This document shows, piece by piece, positions 1 to 6,689 of a stretch of 6,928 bases of DNA (positions are counted from its first letter, which is position 1; every line of letters begins with the position of its first letter). The stretch is from assembly GCA_019415525.1 (NCBI GenBank), contig DXZA01000071.1:1-6928 (forward strand). The letters run 5' to 3'. The position numbers and the translations under genes are program-made. This DNA is from Tyzzerella sp. (lineage in GTDB: Bacteria; Bacillota; Clostridia; Lachnospirales; Anaerotignaceae). The notes under the pieces are model-generated. The model was not told the origin of the DNA and searched no databases. It saw only the letters and a program-made list of their open reading frames with translations.

Positions 1-86
1 ATATAATTACTTTTATTATAGATAGTAATTATAGATAAAAATACTTATTATTATTTATATATAATTAATAAAATTAAAATATACTA

Positions 87-115
87 TTGAATTTTAGGAA
101 TATATATGTTATCTT
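87..115 (+). promoter_or_regulatory. Predicted sigma-A-type promoter of the bgl operon
   Basis: A TTGAAT -35 box at 87-92 is followed, after 17 bases, by TATCTT at 110-115, which is preceded by TG at 107-108 (extended -10). Transcription would start near 122, leaving about 28 bases before the RAT. The position fits because the RAT and leader terminator must both lie in the transcript. AT-rich sequence gives many weak matches, so this is a prediction from spacing and context only. Confidence 0.55.
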
Positions 116-150
116 GATAAAGAACTTAATATACTTAACATTTTTGTTGA

Positions 151-179
151 GGCATGTTACTATTAGATTAGGCAAGACC
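151..179 (+). promoter_or_regulatory. Ribonucleic antiterminator (RAT), target of the LicT/BglG-family antiterminator
   Basis: This 29-nt element has the exact length and the conserved blocks of BglG/SacY/LicT-family RATs: GG at the 5' end, TGTTACT at 155-161, then AGGCAAGACC at 170-179. Outer pairs G151-C179 and G152-C178 and inner pairs C160-G171, T161-A170 and A162-T169 can form, with a TTAGAT-type apical loop. The third inner pair is A-T where classical RATs have G-C, so pairing is kept by compensatory change. Its last six bases (174-179) are also the start of the terminator's 5' arm, so the two structures exclude each other. When LicT binds and stabilises the RAT, the terminator cannot form. 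The licT gene lies at 3580 in the same operon. Confidence 0.9.
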
Positions 180-238
180 AAAATGAAAATGTATTTCTGA
201 TATTGATTTCAGAGATGCGTTTTATTTTGGTCTTTTTT
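174..238 (+). terminator. Conditional leader terminator of the bgl operon
   Basis: A long intrinsic hairpin lies between the promoter and the first gene. Bases 174-184 (AAGACCAAAAT) pair perfectly with 224-234. After a single bulged G at 185, bases 186-200 continue pairing with 209-223, including a few G-U pairs, around an 8-base loop at 201-208. The 3' arm runs into six T residues (233-238). The first six bases of the 5' arm belong to the RAT, so this is the 'off' state of an antitermination switch and not the end of an upstream gene. Confidence 0.92.
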
Positions 239-264
239 ATTGCCTAAAAAAGGAGGAATTATAA

Positions 265-2145
265 ATGGATTACAAAAAAGTAGGTCTTGATATTTTAGAC
301 CTTGTAGGTGGCGTAGATAATGTTGCCAAATTAACACATTGTGCTACAAGATTAAGATTTGAATTTGTTGACAGAAATAAAGTAAAAGAAGAAGAAATAA
401 AAAATCTTAGTGGTGTAATAAGTGTTGTTGATAAAGGTGGTCAGTTTCAAGTTGTAATAGGTAATGATGTTCAAACAGCATTTAAGGCTATTACTCAAAA
501 ACTTGGAAATACAAGCCAAAATAAATCAAGTGATAATAATAAAAAAGAAGGTATTGTATCATATATTATAAGTGTAATTTCAACAACATTTACACCAATG
601 ATACCTGCTATTACAGGTGCAGGTATGATTAAAGCTGTACTTGCAATACTTACACTTACAGGTGCTCTTACAGAAAGTAGCCATACATATTATATACTTA
701 ATACAATAGCAGATGCAGCATTTTATTTTATGCCAATACTTCTTGCTTATGGTGCAGCTATAAAATTTGAATGTAGCCCAATACTTGCTATAACACTTGC
801 TGGTGTTCTTTTACACCCTAATATTGGAGCACTTCTTGCAGCTGGTGAACCTGTTAAATTTATAGGATTACCTGTAAGACTTACAGATTATTCTGGTTCA
901 GTACTTCCTATAATAATAACTGTATGGGTTATGTCATATATTGAAAGATTTGCTGAAAAAGTTTCACCTTCAATTATAAAATTCTTTACAAAACCATTAA
1001 TTGTATTAATAATAACTGCTCCTATTGCTCTTATTGTAATTGGACCATTTGGTACATTCCTTAATGACCTTGTTGCAACTGGTGCAGAGCAGATTAACAA
1101 TTATGCAAGTTGGTTAATACCTTTCCTTATGGGTGCACTTCAGCCTTTCCTTGTTGTAACAGGAACTGCTTGGGCTATGACACCTATTGCAACAATGCAG
1201 CTTACTTCTATGGGTGCAGAAAGAATAAATGGTCCTGGTATGCTTGCATCTAATATAGCACAAGGTGGTGCAACATTATGTATAGCATTAAAGACAAAAA
1301 ATAAAGAGCTTAAGCAGCTTGCAGGTTCATCTGGTATAACAGCTGTTCTTGGTATAACAGAACCTTCACTTTATGGTGTAACATTAAAACTTAAAAAACC
1401 ACTTATTGCATCTATGATCGGTGGTGGTATTGCAGGTATATATGCAGGTCTTACAGGTCTTGTGCGTTATGCTTTTGTCTCACCGGGGCTTGCAGCACTT
1501 CCAGCATTTATTGGTGAAAATCCTATGAATATTGTTCACGCAATAGTTACTTGCTTGATTGCATTTGTTTCTGCCTTTATAATAACTTGGATAATAGGTT
1601 TTGATGACCCTGTTGATGAAAGTAATGATAAGATTAATGAAGGTAATATAGAAAAAATAAATGAAAGAAATACAGATGTTTCAAACAAAAAGGAATACAC
1701 AATTTTAAATCCTATTGAAGGTAAAATAATACCTTTATCAAAAGTAAATGATGCAGTTTTTTCACAAGGACTTCTTGGAAAAGGTGTTGCTATTGAACCA
1801 TCAGTTGGTTTAGCTGTTTCTCCTATTAATGGAACGGTAGCATCTGTTTTTGATACAAAACATGCAATAGCTTTATTAGGAGATGATGGTATTGAAATAC
1901 TTATACATATAGGTATAGATACAGTAAATCTTGAAGGAAAAGGATATGAAACATTCGTTAAAGTTGGTGATAAAGTTAAAGTTGGTGATAAGCTTGTTAA
2001 ATTTGATATAGAAGAAATACAGAAAAATGGATATGAAGTAGTAACTCCTGTTCTTATTTGTAATCATGATAATTACAGTAATATAGATGTATTTACAGAA
2101 AAAGAGGCAAAAACAGGTGATGTAATTATTAAAGTAAAGGGGTAA
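265..2145 (+). CDS. bglF: PTS beta-glucoside transporter, EIIBCA
   Basis: Membrane permease that takes phosphate from HPr and phosphorylates beta-glucosides (salicin, arbutin or cellobiose type) while importing them. Its 626 aa match E. coli BglF (625 aa). EIIB comes first (about 1-85), with phosphocysteine Cys26 in HCATRLRF. The multi-spanning EIIC (about 95-446) carries the GITEPSLYGV motif at 363-372. A hydrophilic Asn/Lys/Glu linker (about 447-477) leads to a Crr-like EIIA (about 478-626). EIIA has both family histidines, His533 (TKHAIAL) and His548 (LIHIGIDTV), 15 residues apart as in EIIA-Glc. The start is fixed by AGGAGG at 251-256, 8 bases upstream. In this family the EII also phosphorylates the PRD1 histidines of its antiterminator when no substrate is present, keeping the operon off. 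B. subtilis calls this gene bglP. The exact sugar cannot be read from sequence. No key residue is missing. Confidence 0.95.
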   Translation: MDYKKVGLDILDLVGGVDNVAKLTHCATRLRFEFVDRNKVKEEEIKNLSGVISVVDKGGQFQVVIGNDVQTAFKAITQKLGNTSQNKSSDNNKKEGIVSYIISVISTTFTPMIPAITGAGMIKAVLAILTLTGALTESSHTYYILNTIADAAFYFMPILLAYGAAIKFECSPILAITLAGVLLHPNIGALLAAGEPVKFIGLPVRLTDYSGSVLPIIITVWVMSYIERFAEKVSPSIIKFFTKPLIVLIITAPIALIVIGPFGTFLNDLVATGAEQINNYASWLIPFLMGALQPFLVVTGTAWAMTPIATMQLTSMGAERINGPGMLASNIAQGGATLCIALKTKNKELKQLAGSSGITAVLGITEPSLYGVTLKLKKPLIASMIGGGIAGIYAGLTGLVRYAFVSPGLAALPAFIGENPMNIVHAIVTCLIAFVSAFIITWIIGFDDPVDESNDKINEGNIEKINERNTDVSNKKEYTILNPIEGKIIPLSKVNDAVFSQGLLGKGVAIEPSVGLAVSPINGTVASVFDTKHAIALLGDDGIEILIHIGIDTVNLEGKGYETFVKVGDKVKVGDKLVKFDIEEIQKNGYEVVTPVLICNHDNYSNIDVFTEKEAKTGDVIIKVKG

Positions 2146-2152
2146 TATTTAT

Positions 2153-3562
2153 ATGATATATAAATCATTAAAAAGTTTTCTAGAAGATTTTTTATGGGGA
2201 GGTTCAACTTCTGCATATCAGGTTGAAGGTGCTTGGAATAAAGATGGAAAAAGCCCTTCTATTATAGATATGTTGGAGCATCCTGAAGGAACAGCAGATT
2301 TTACTATTGCATCAGACCATTACAATCGCATGGAAGAAGATGTTGAACTTTTTGCAGAACTTGGACTTAAAGCTTATCGTTTTTCAATAGCTTGGACAAG
2401 AATACTTCCTAATGGTACAGGAAAAGTTAATGAAAAAGGGTTAAATTTTTATAAAAGACTTATAAAGGCATTAAAGAAAAATAATATTGAATCTATTGTA
2501 ACAATGTATCATTTTGATTTGCCATATTGTCTTGAAGAAAAAGGTGGTTGGTTAAATAGAGAAACTTGTGATGCCTTTGTTGAGTATGCAAAGGTATTAT
2601 TTGAAAATTTTAAAGATGATGTTAAATATTGGCTTACAATAAATGAGCAAAATACTATGATATTACATCCAGGAGCAATAGGTGTACCAAAAGGAAAATC
2701 TCTTCCAGATAAAAAAACTCTTTATCAGCAAAATCATATGATGCTTGTAGCACAGGCTAAAGTTATGAATCTCTGTCATAAAATGTGTCCAAATAGTCTT
2801 ATTGGACCGGCAGTAAATACTACTGCTATGTATCAAGCAACTTGTGCTCCGGAAGATGCCATAGCTGCACATAACTGGGAAACATTAAGATGTTGGAGTT
2901 TTATTGACATTGCTGTAAAAGGAAAATATAATAATCTTTTTAAGGCATATCTTGAAGATAGAGGTTGGTATCCAAAAACAGAATATGAAGATTTTGAAAT
3001 ATTAAAAAATGGTAAACCAGACTTTATAGCTATAAATTATTATTCAACAGCTACAATTGCTGCAAGTAAAGGAACAGCAGATGATGTATCTGCAAGAGCA
3101 GGTGACCAACAAATTATGCTTGGAGAACAGGGGGTATATAGAGCTGCTGAAAATCTATATGTAGGGAAAACAGCTTATGGTTGGGTAGTTGACCCTGTTG
3201 GTTTTAGAATGACTTTAAGAAAAGTATATGAAAGATATGACCTTCCTATTATTATTACAGAAAATGGTATTGGTGCAAAAGATGAATTAATAAATAATCG
3301 TGTAAAAGATGATTATAGAATTGATTTTATAAAAAAACATATTGAACAAATGCAACTTGCTATAAGTGATGGTGTTGAAGTTATAGGATATTGTCCTTGG
3401 TCTGTAATAGATGTTGTTAGTACTCATCAAGGTTATGGAAAAAGATATGGTTTTATATATGTAGATAGAGATGAATTTGATGTTAAAGAACTTAAAAGAT
3501 ATAAAAAAGATAGTTTCTATTGGTATAAAAAAGTTATAGAAACCAATGGTAATAAATTATAA
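2153..3562 (+). CDS. bglA: 6-phospho-beta-glucosidase, glycoside hydrolase family 1
   Basis: Cytoplasmic retaining hydrolase that cleaves the imported 6-phospho-beta-glucoside into glucose-6-phosphate and the aglycone or sugar. The 469 aa are normal for GH1. Visible marks are the N-terminal DFLWGGSTSAYQVEGAW, His120 in YHFDLP, acid/base Glu165 in TINEQN, and nucleophile Glu370 in IITENGIG. Ser423, Lys430 and Tyr432 (STHQGYGKRYGF) have the +7 and +2 spacing of the phosphate-binding Ser-Lys-Tyr of LacG-type enzymes. They mark a phospho-sugar enzyme and not a plain beta-glucosidase. It starts 7 bases after the permease stop, with the AAGGGG ribosome site (2137-2142) inside the end of that gene, so the two are co-transcribed. 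6-phospho-beta-galactosidase activity is possible but less likely beside a beta-glucoside EII. bglH and ascB are alternative names. Confidence 0.93.
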   Translation: MIYKSLKSFLEDFLWGGSTSAYQVEGAWNKDGKSPSIIDMLEHPEGTADFTIASDHYNRMEEDVELFAELGLKAYRFSIAWTRILPNGTGKVNEKGLNFYKRLIKALKKNNIESIVTMYHFDLPYCLEEKGGWLNRETCDAFVEYAKVLFENFKDDVKYWLTINEQNTMILHPGAIGVPKGKSLPDKKTLYQQNHMMLVAQAKVMNLCHKMCPNSLIGPAVNTTAMYQATCAPEDAIAAHNWETLRCWSFIDIAVKGKYNNLFKAYLEDRGWYPKTEYEDFEILKNGKPDFIAINYYSTATIAASKGTADDVSARAGDQQIMLGEQGVYRAAENLYVGKTAYGWVVDPVGFRMTLRKVYERYDLPIIITENGIGAKDELINNRVKDDYRIDFIKKHIEQMQLAISDGVEVIGYCPWSVIDVVSTHQGYGKRYGFIYVDRDEFDVKELKRYKKDSFYWYKKVIETNGNKL

Positions 3563-3579
3563 AAAAAGTAGGTGTTATT

Positions 3580-4302
3580 ATGGTCATTGAAAAGGTTATG
3601 AATAATAGCCTTGTACTTTCAAAAGATGAAAACAATGAAGATATAATTATTACTGGTAAAGGTATTGGATTTTGTAAAAAAGCTGGTGATTTAGTTGATA
3701 ACGATAAAATCGAAAAAATCTTTGTTGTAAAAGATGATAATATAAATGAATATACTGATATGATTGGAAATATACCTTCAGAGTATATTGAACTTACAGT
3801 TGATATTATTGAATATGTAAAAAGTAATCTAAAAAATAAATTCAATGATAGATTATTAATAACACTTTCAGACCATATATGCTTTGCTGTTGAAAGATAT
3901 AATAAAGGCATTGTTTTACAGAGTAAACTTATGTGGGAAATAAAAAAGTTTTATGCCAATGAATTTAATATGGGTATTTATGCAATAGAATATATAAATA
4001 AAAATTTAGATATAAATCTTCCAGAAGAAGAAGCTGCAAATATAGCATTACATTTTGTTAATGCACAAAACGATGAAATGGAAATGAAAAAAACTATGGA
4101 ATATGTTAAAATGCAAAAAGATATATTTAATATAATTCAACATTATTTTCATATAAATTTGAATATGGATAATATTGATAGTTTAAGACTTCTTACACAT
4201 TTGCAATTTTTTCTTCAAAGAATTATTGAAAATAAAATTATTTCAAATAATGAGAGTTATATATTTGAAATGCTAAAAAAAAGAATATTCAAAGCAATAT
4301 GA
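3580..4302 (+). CDS. licT: LicT/BglG-family transcriptional antiterminator, open part of a frameshifted gene
   Basis: RNA-binding antiterminator that should act on the RAT at 151-179. The N-terminal CAT domain (about 1-55; TGKGIGFCKKAGD) binds RNA. PRD1 has His99 (SDHICFAVER) and His158 (ALHFVNAQN), the sites at which the cognate EII inhibits the protein. PRD2 has His207 (LTHLQFFLQR), a site of activating phosphorylation by HPr in LicT. The start has AGTAGGTG at 3567-3574, 5 bases upstream, and lies 17 bases after bglA, so it is the third operon gene. As read, the frame breaks in the A8 run at 4275-4282: after Lys234 come six unrelated residues (RIFKAI) and a stop. The family sequence continues in the +1 frame to 4414. 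Rejoined, the protein is 277 aa, the length of B. subtilis LicT. The 240-aa form lacks the end of PRD2 and its second histidine. CAT residue 10 is Ser where LicT has Asn. Confidence 0.9.
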   Translation: MVIEKVMNNSLVLSKDENNEDIIITGKGIGFCKKAGDLVDNDKIEKIFVVKDDNINEYTDMIGNIPSEYIELTVDIIEYVKSNLKNKFNDRLLITLSDHICFAVERYNKGIVLQSKLMWEIKKFYANEFNMGIYAIEYINKNLDINLPEEEAANIALHFVNAQNDEMEMKKTMEYVKMQKDIFNIIQHYFHINLNMDNIDSLRLLTHLQFFLQRIIENKIISNNESYIFEMLKKRIFKAI

Positions 4303-4414
4303 ATGTGTTTTAAAAATAAAACAATATATAAAAAATACAATAAATATTGATATACAAGAAAATGAGATGCTATATTTAATGATACATATTGTATGTATAA
4401 CAGCAAACATATGA
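4283..4414 (+). pseudogene. licT: Frameshifted C-terminal remnant of licT (end of PRD2)
   Basis: Read from GAA at 4283, in the +1 frame relative to the upstream gene, this gives KEYSKQYECVLKIKQYI, continues to YLMIHIVCITANI and stops at TGA 4412-4414. It is the expected last part of PRD2, including the histidine equivalent to LicT His269; counted through the join it is also residue 269. It has no ribosome site or start of its own and cannot be a separate gene. One A fewer (or two more) in the A8 run at 4275-4282 would restore one 277-aa frame. The remnant holds no internal stop and looks undecayed, so the break is either very recent, an artefact, or bypassed by slippage. Confidence 0.85.
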
Positions 4415-4425
4415 AATACTAATAT

Positions 4426-4440
4426 TATTAATTTTAAATA
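4426..4440. repeat. 15-bp direct repeat, copy 1 (copy 2 at 4571-4585)
   Basis: TATTAATTTTAAATA occurs identically at 4426-4440 and 4571-4585, on either side of the bgl terminator. It is made only of A and T in a very AT-rich spacer, so chance is a fair explanation. No insertion element lies between the copies. Confidence 0.4.
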
Positions 4441-4499
4441 TATATTATATAAATTTTTATTATAGTTATTATTAAATTAACATAATCAAAAATATATTT

Positions 4500-4533
4500 C
4501 CCAAAAGTTGATGTATTCAACTTTTGGGTTTTT
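4500..4533 (+). terminator. Rho-independent terminator of the bgl operon
   Basis: CCCAAAAGTTGA (4500-4511) pairs perfectly over 12 bp with 4517-4528 around a TGTAT loop, followed by five T residues (4529-4533). It lies 86 bases past the restored licT stop and about 90 bases before the licR promoter, so it separates the two transcription units. The sequence upstream of the stem gives no clean T run on the other strand, so it probably works in one direction. Confidence 0.92.
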
Positions 4534-4623
4534 ATATTATATAATTTAAATTTTGTATTGGTTTAATAAATATTAATTTTAAATAGAAATGTTGAAAAAA
4601 TTTATAATATATATATATGATGA

Positions 4624-4652
4624 TTGAAATTAGGTTTTTATTAAATTATAAT
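4624..4652 (+). promoter_or_regulatory. Predicted sigma-A promoter for licR
   Basis: TTGAAA at 4624-4629 and a consensus TATAAT at 4647-4652 are separated by exactly 17 bases. Transcription would start near 4659 and give an untranslated leader of about 100 bases. The box sits after the bgl terminator and before licR, where a promoter is needed. It is the best match in the intergenic region. Confidence 0.7.
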
Positions 4653-4762
4653 AAAATATACATAAATTTATATATTTATTATATATATTAATCTTTTTTT
4701 CTTAATTTTCAATAAATTACTTAACTTAATAATATGATAAATAGAAAAGGAAACGAATATTT

Positions 4763-6472
4763 ATGAAAGAAGATAAAATAAAAGTTTTATTGGAAAATAT
4801 TACTGAAAATTTTGTTAGTTCTGAACTTTTAGCTTCTAAATTAGGTGTAAGTTCGAAAACTGTAAGAAAACAGTTAAAAGATTTGAATACTATATTAGAA
4901 CAAAATGGTGCATATATTGAAACAAAGCCTAAAAAGGGATTTAAGCTAATTATAAACAATCAAGATAAATATAATAAGTTTTTATCTTCATTAATTAATA
5001 AAAATACATCTTTTCCCCAATCTTATGAGCAAAGAGTTAATTTTATAATAGAATATTTATTATATGCAGATAATTGGATAAAAATAGAAGATTTATGTGA
5101 TATGTTATATATTGGACAATCTAGTATATCTAAATGCTTAAAAGATGTAAGAAGTTATTTCTATGAATATAATATCCAACTATTAAATAAACCAGGATAT
5201 GGTTTAAAAATTGATGGCAGAGAATTTGATTATCGAAAATGTATTGCGAATATAAAAGGCGAAAGTTTATTAAAAGATTATGAAAATAATAGTGCTGGTA
5301 GAAAAATTTTAAAATGCATATCAAAAGTTTTAAATGAGGCATTTGAAAAATTTAATTATCAGATGTCAGATGTATCATATCAAAATCTAATTATACATAT
5401 ATATGTTGCTATTTTAAGAATAAAAGAAGGACAAGAAACAAAATTATCTAATGAACAAATGACAGAAATTATGGACTGGGAAGAGTATCCTATGGCTGAA
5501 GAACTTGTTTTAAATCTAAGCAATATACTTGAGATTAATATACCAAAATATGAAATAGCATATATTGCTATACATCTTGCAGCAAAAAAGATAGTTTCTC
5601 TTAATGATGAAAAAAATGGAAATGTTGTAATTAATGATGAAGTATATGAAATAGTTTCCCATATGTTAAATGTAATATATAAATCATATCAAATAGATCT
5701 TAGAGATGATTTAGACCTTAGAATGATGTTATCATTACATTTGGTATCTTTTGGTGTTCGAATGGCATATGATATTGTTTTACATAATCCTATATTAAAA
5801 GATATAAAAACACAATATACTATGGCTTATAATTTAGCAGTAACTGCAAGTGATGAATTAAGAAAACATTATAATAAAAATATAAAAGAAGATGAAATAG
5901 GTTATTTTGCACTACATTTTAATCTTGCTTTAGAACGCAAAAAAGAATTATGTGATAAAAAAAATATTTTAATTGTATGTGGAACAGGACGAGGTACAGC
6001 ACAACTATTGCTTTATCAATTTAAAAAGAATTTTGGAAAATATCTTAATCAGATACAAACTTGTGATATTTTAGGTGTAAAAAATGTAGACTTTAAAAAT
6101 ATAGACTATGTTATAACAACTATTCCTATAAAATACTCTGTTCCAGTACCTATTTTAGAAATAAAATCATTTGTAATTGAAAAAGACATTGATAATATAC
6201 ATAAGTTGTTGACAAATAAAACTTCAGGTATAATAGACAAATATATACATAAAGGATTATTTATAACAGATTTGAGTTGTGATACAAAAGAGGAAGTTTT
6301 ACAATATATGGTGAATGAAATAAAAAAATATTATATTGATATACCATACAATTTTTATGATGCAATACTATATAGAGAAAAGTTAGCTGTAACAGAATTT
6401 GGAAATTTAGTGGCTACACCTCACCCATATAAGGTTATAACAAAAATACTTTTGTGTGTATTTGTATATTAA
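4763..6472 (+). CDS. licR: LicR/MtlR-type PTS-regulated transcriptional activator, open part of a frameshifted gene
   Basis: DNA-binding activator of PTS operons, switched by phosphorylation. In order it has an N-terminal HTH (about 18-42; ELLASKLGVSSKTVRKQL), a second HTH (about 106-130), PRD1 with His212 and His271, PRD2 with His326 and His385, an EIIB-like domain (about 400-485) with Cys406 (IVCGTGRGTA), and an EIIA-like domain (from about 500) with His554 (TPHPYK). The PRD and Cys sites are each 7 residues below the B. subtilis LicR sites as I recall them, a close match. The ribosome site is AAAAGGAAA at 4745-4753. As read, the frame ends after 569 aa with a missense tail (ILLCVFVY). The EIIA domain continues in another frame to 6675, and rejoined it is about 637 aa against about 641 for LicR. 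The downstream EIIB gene suggests it controls a cellobiose- or lichenan-type PTS. Control of the bgl operon is not excluded. Confidence 0.9.
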   Translation: MKEDKIKVLLENITENFVSSELLASKLGVSSKTVRKQLKDLNTILEQNGAYIETKPKKGFKLIINNQDKYNKFLSSLINKNTSFPQSYEQRVNFIIEYLLYADNWIKIEDLCDMLYIGQSSISKCLKDVRSYFYEYNIQLLNKPGYGLKIDGREFDYRKCIANIKGESLLKDYENNSAGRKILKCISKVLNEAFEKFNYQMSDVSYQNLIIHIYVAILRIKEGQETKLSNEQMTEIMDWEEYPMAEELVLNLSNILEINIPKYEIAYIAIHLAAKKIVSLNDEKNGNVVINDEVYEIVSHMLNVIYKSYQIDLRDDLDLRMMLSLHLVSFGVRMAYDIVLHNPILKDIKTQYTMAYNLAVTASDELRKHYNKNIKEDEIGYFALHFNLALERKKELCDKKNILIVCGTGRGTAQLLLYQFKKNFGKYLNQIQTCDILGVKNVDFKNIDYVITTIPIKYSVPVPILEIKSFVIEKDIDNIHKLLTNKTSGIIDKYIHKGLFITDLSCDTKEEVLQYMVNEIKKYYIDIPYNFYDAILYREKLAVTEFGNLVATPHPYKVITKILLCVFVY

Positions 6473-6675
6473 ATAAACCAATATTATGGGATAAAAAAAA
6501 GGTTCAGTTAGTATATTTAATGTCTATTGGCAATGAAAAAAATGAGAATATTATGAAATTTTATAAGATAACAAGTAAACTTCTTACAAATCAAAAGTAT
6601 ATAAATGAAATTATACAAAAGAAAGATTTTGATTTTTTAATAAGTTTATTAAATAAAATTGAAGAAACTTTATAA
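6442..6675 (+). pseudogene. licR: Frameshifted C-terminal remnant of licR (end of EIIA-like domain)
   Basis: In the -1 frame relative to the 569-aa reading, the sequence encodes KNTFVCICILNKPILWDKKK and then VQLVYLMSIG, ending in KIEETL and TAA at 6673-6675. This is the expected second half of an EIIA (mannitol/fructose-type) domain, directly continuing the PHPYKVITK segment. One base is missing around 6442-6453, most simply an A in the A5 run (6442-6446) or a T in the T4 run (6450-6453). The GTG at 6454 could be misread as a start, but no ribosome site precedes it. The remnant is free of stops and ends 14 bases before the next gene. Confidence 0.83.
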
Positions 6676-6689
6676 TAGGAGAGGAAGTA

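Larger units (their letters stand above)
4415..4762 (+). other. Intergenic region between bgl operon and licR
   Basis: This 348-bp stretch has no convincing gene on either strand. It contains the bgl operon terminator (4500-4533), a predicted licR promoter (4624-4652), a short alternating AT tract near 4607-4618 and a T7 run at 4694-4700. A roughly 100-base, very AT-rich leader precedes licR. No second RAT is seen here, so licR is probably not controlled by the upstream antiterminator. Confidence 0.75.

Noticed and set aside
2..33. 10-bp inverted repeat (2-11 with 24-33) at the window edge
   Set aside because: All but one pair are A-T and no T run follows on the + strand. The far side is outside the window, so a terminator call cannot be supported.
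182..197. Possible catabolite (cre) operator in the leader, ATGAAAATGTATTTC
   Set aside because: It lacks the central CG and is fully explained as part of the terminator hairpin.
3534..3911. 125-aa minus-strand open frame, and shorter minus-strand frames at 888-1100, 1876-2067, 2663-2872, 4726-4959 and 5130-5342
   Set aside because: Five of the six lie wholly or almost wholly within well-supported + strand genes; 4726-4959 runs only a short way into the licR leader. All have the Ile/Phe/Ser/Tyr-rich composition of antisense shadows in AT-rich DNA, with no recognisable motifs.
4275..4302. Programmed -1 ribosomal frameshift in licT
   Set aside because: The A-rich heptamer looks slippery, but a -1 shift does not enter the frame that carries the PRD2 tail; +1 is required.
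4592..4608. TTGAAA (4592) with TATAAT (4603) as a licR promoter
   Set aside because: The spacing is only 5 bases. The TTGAAA/TATAAT pair at 4624-4652 has the proper 17-base spacer.
4748..4761. Possible cre half-site GGAAACG before licR
   Set aside because: Only the left half matches, and the bases overlap the ribosome-binding site.
6454..6675. Separate 73-aa gene with a GTG start
   Set aside because: No ribosome site precedes it and its sequence continues the EIIA-like domain of licR. It is the downstream half of a frameshifted gene.
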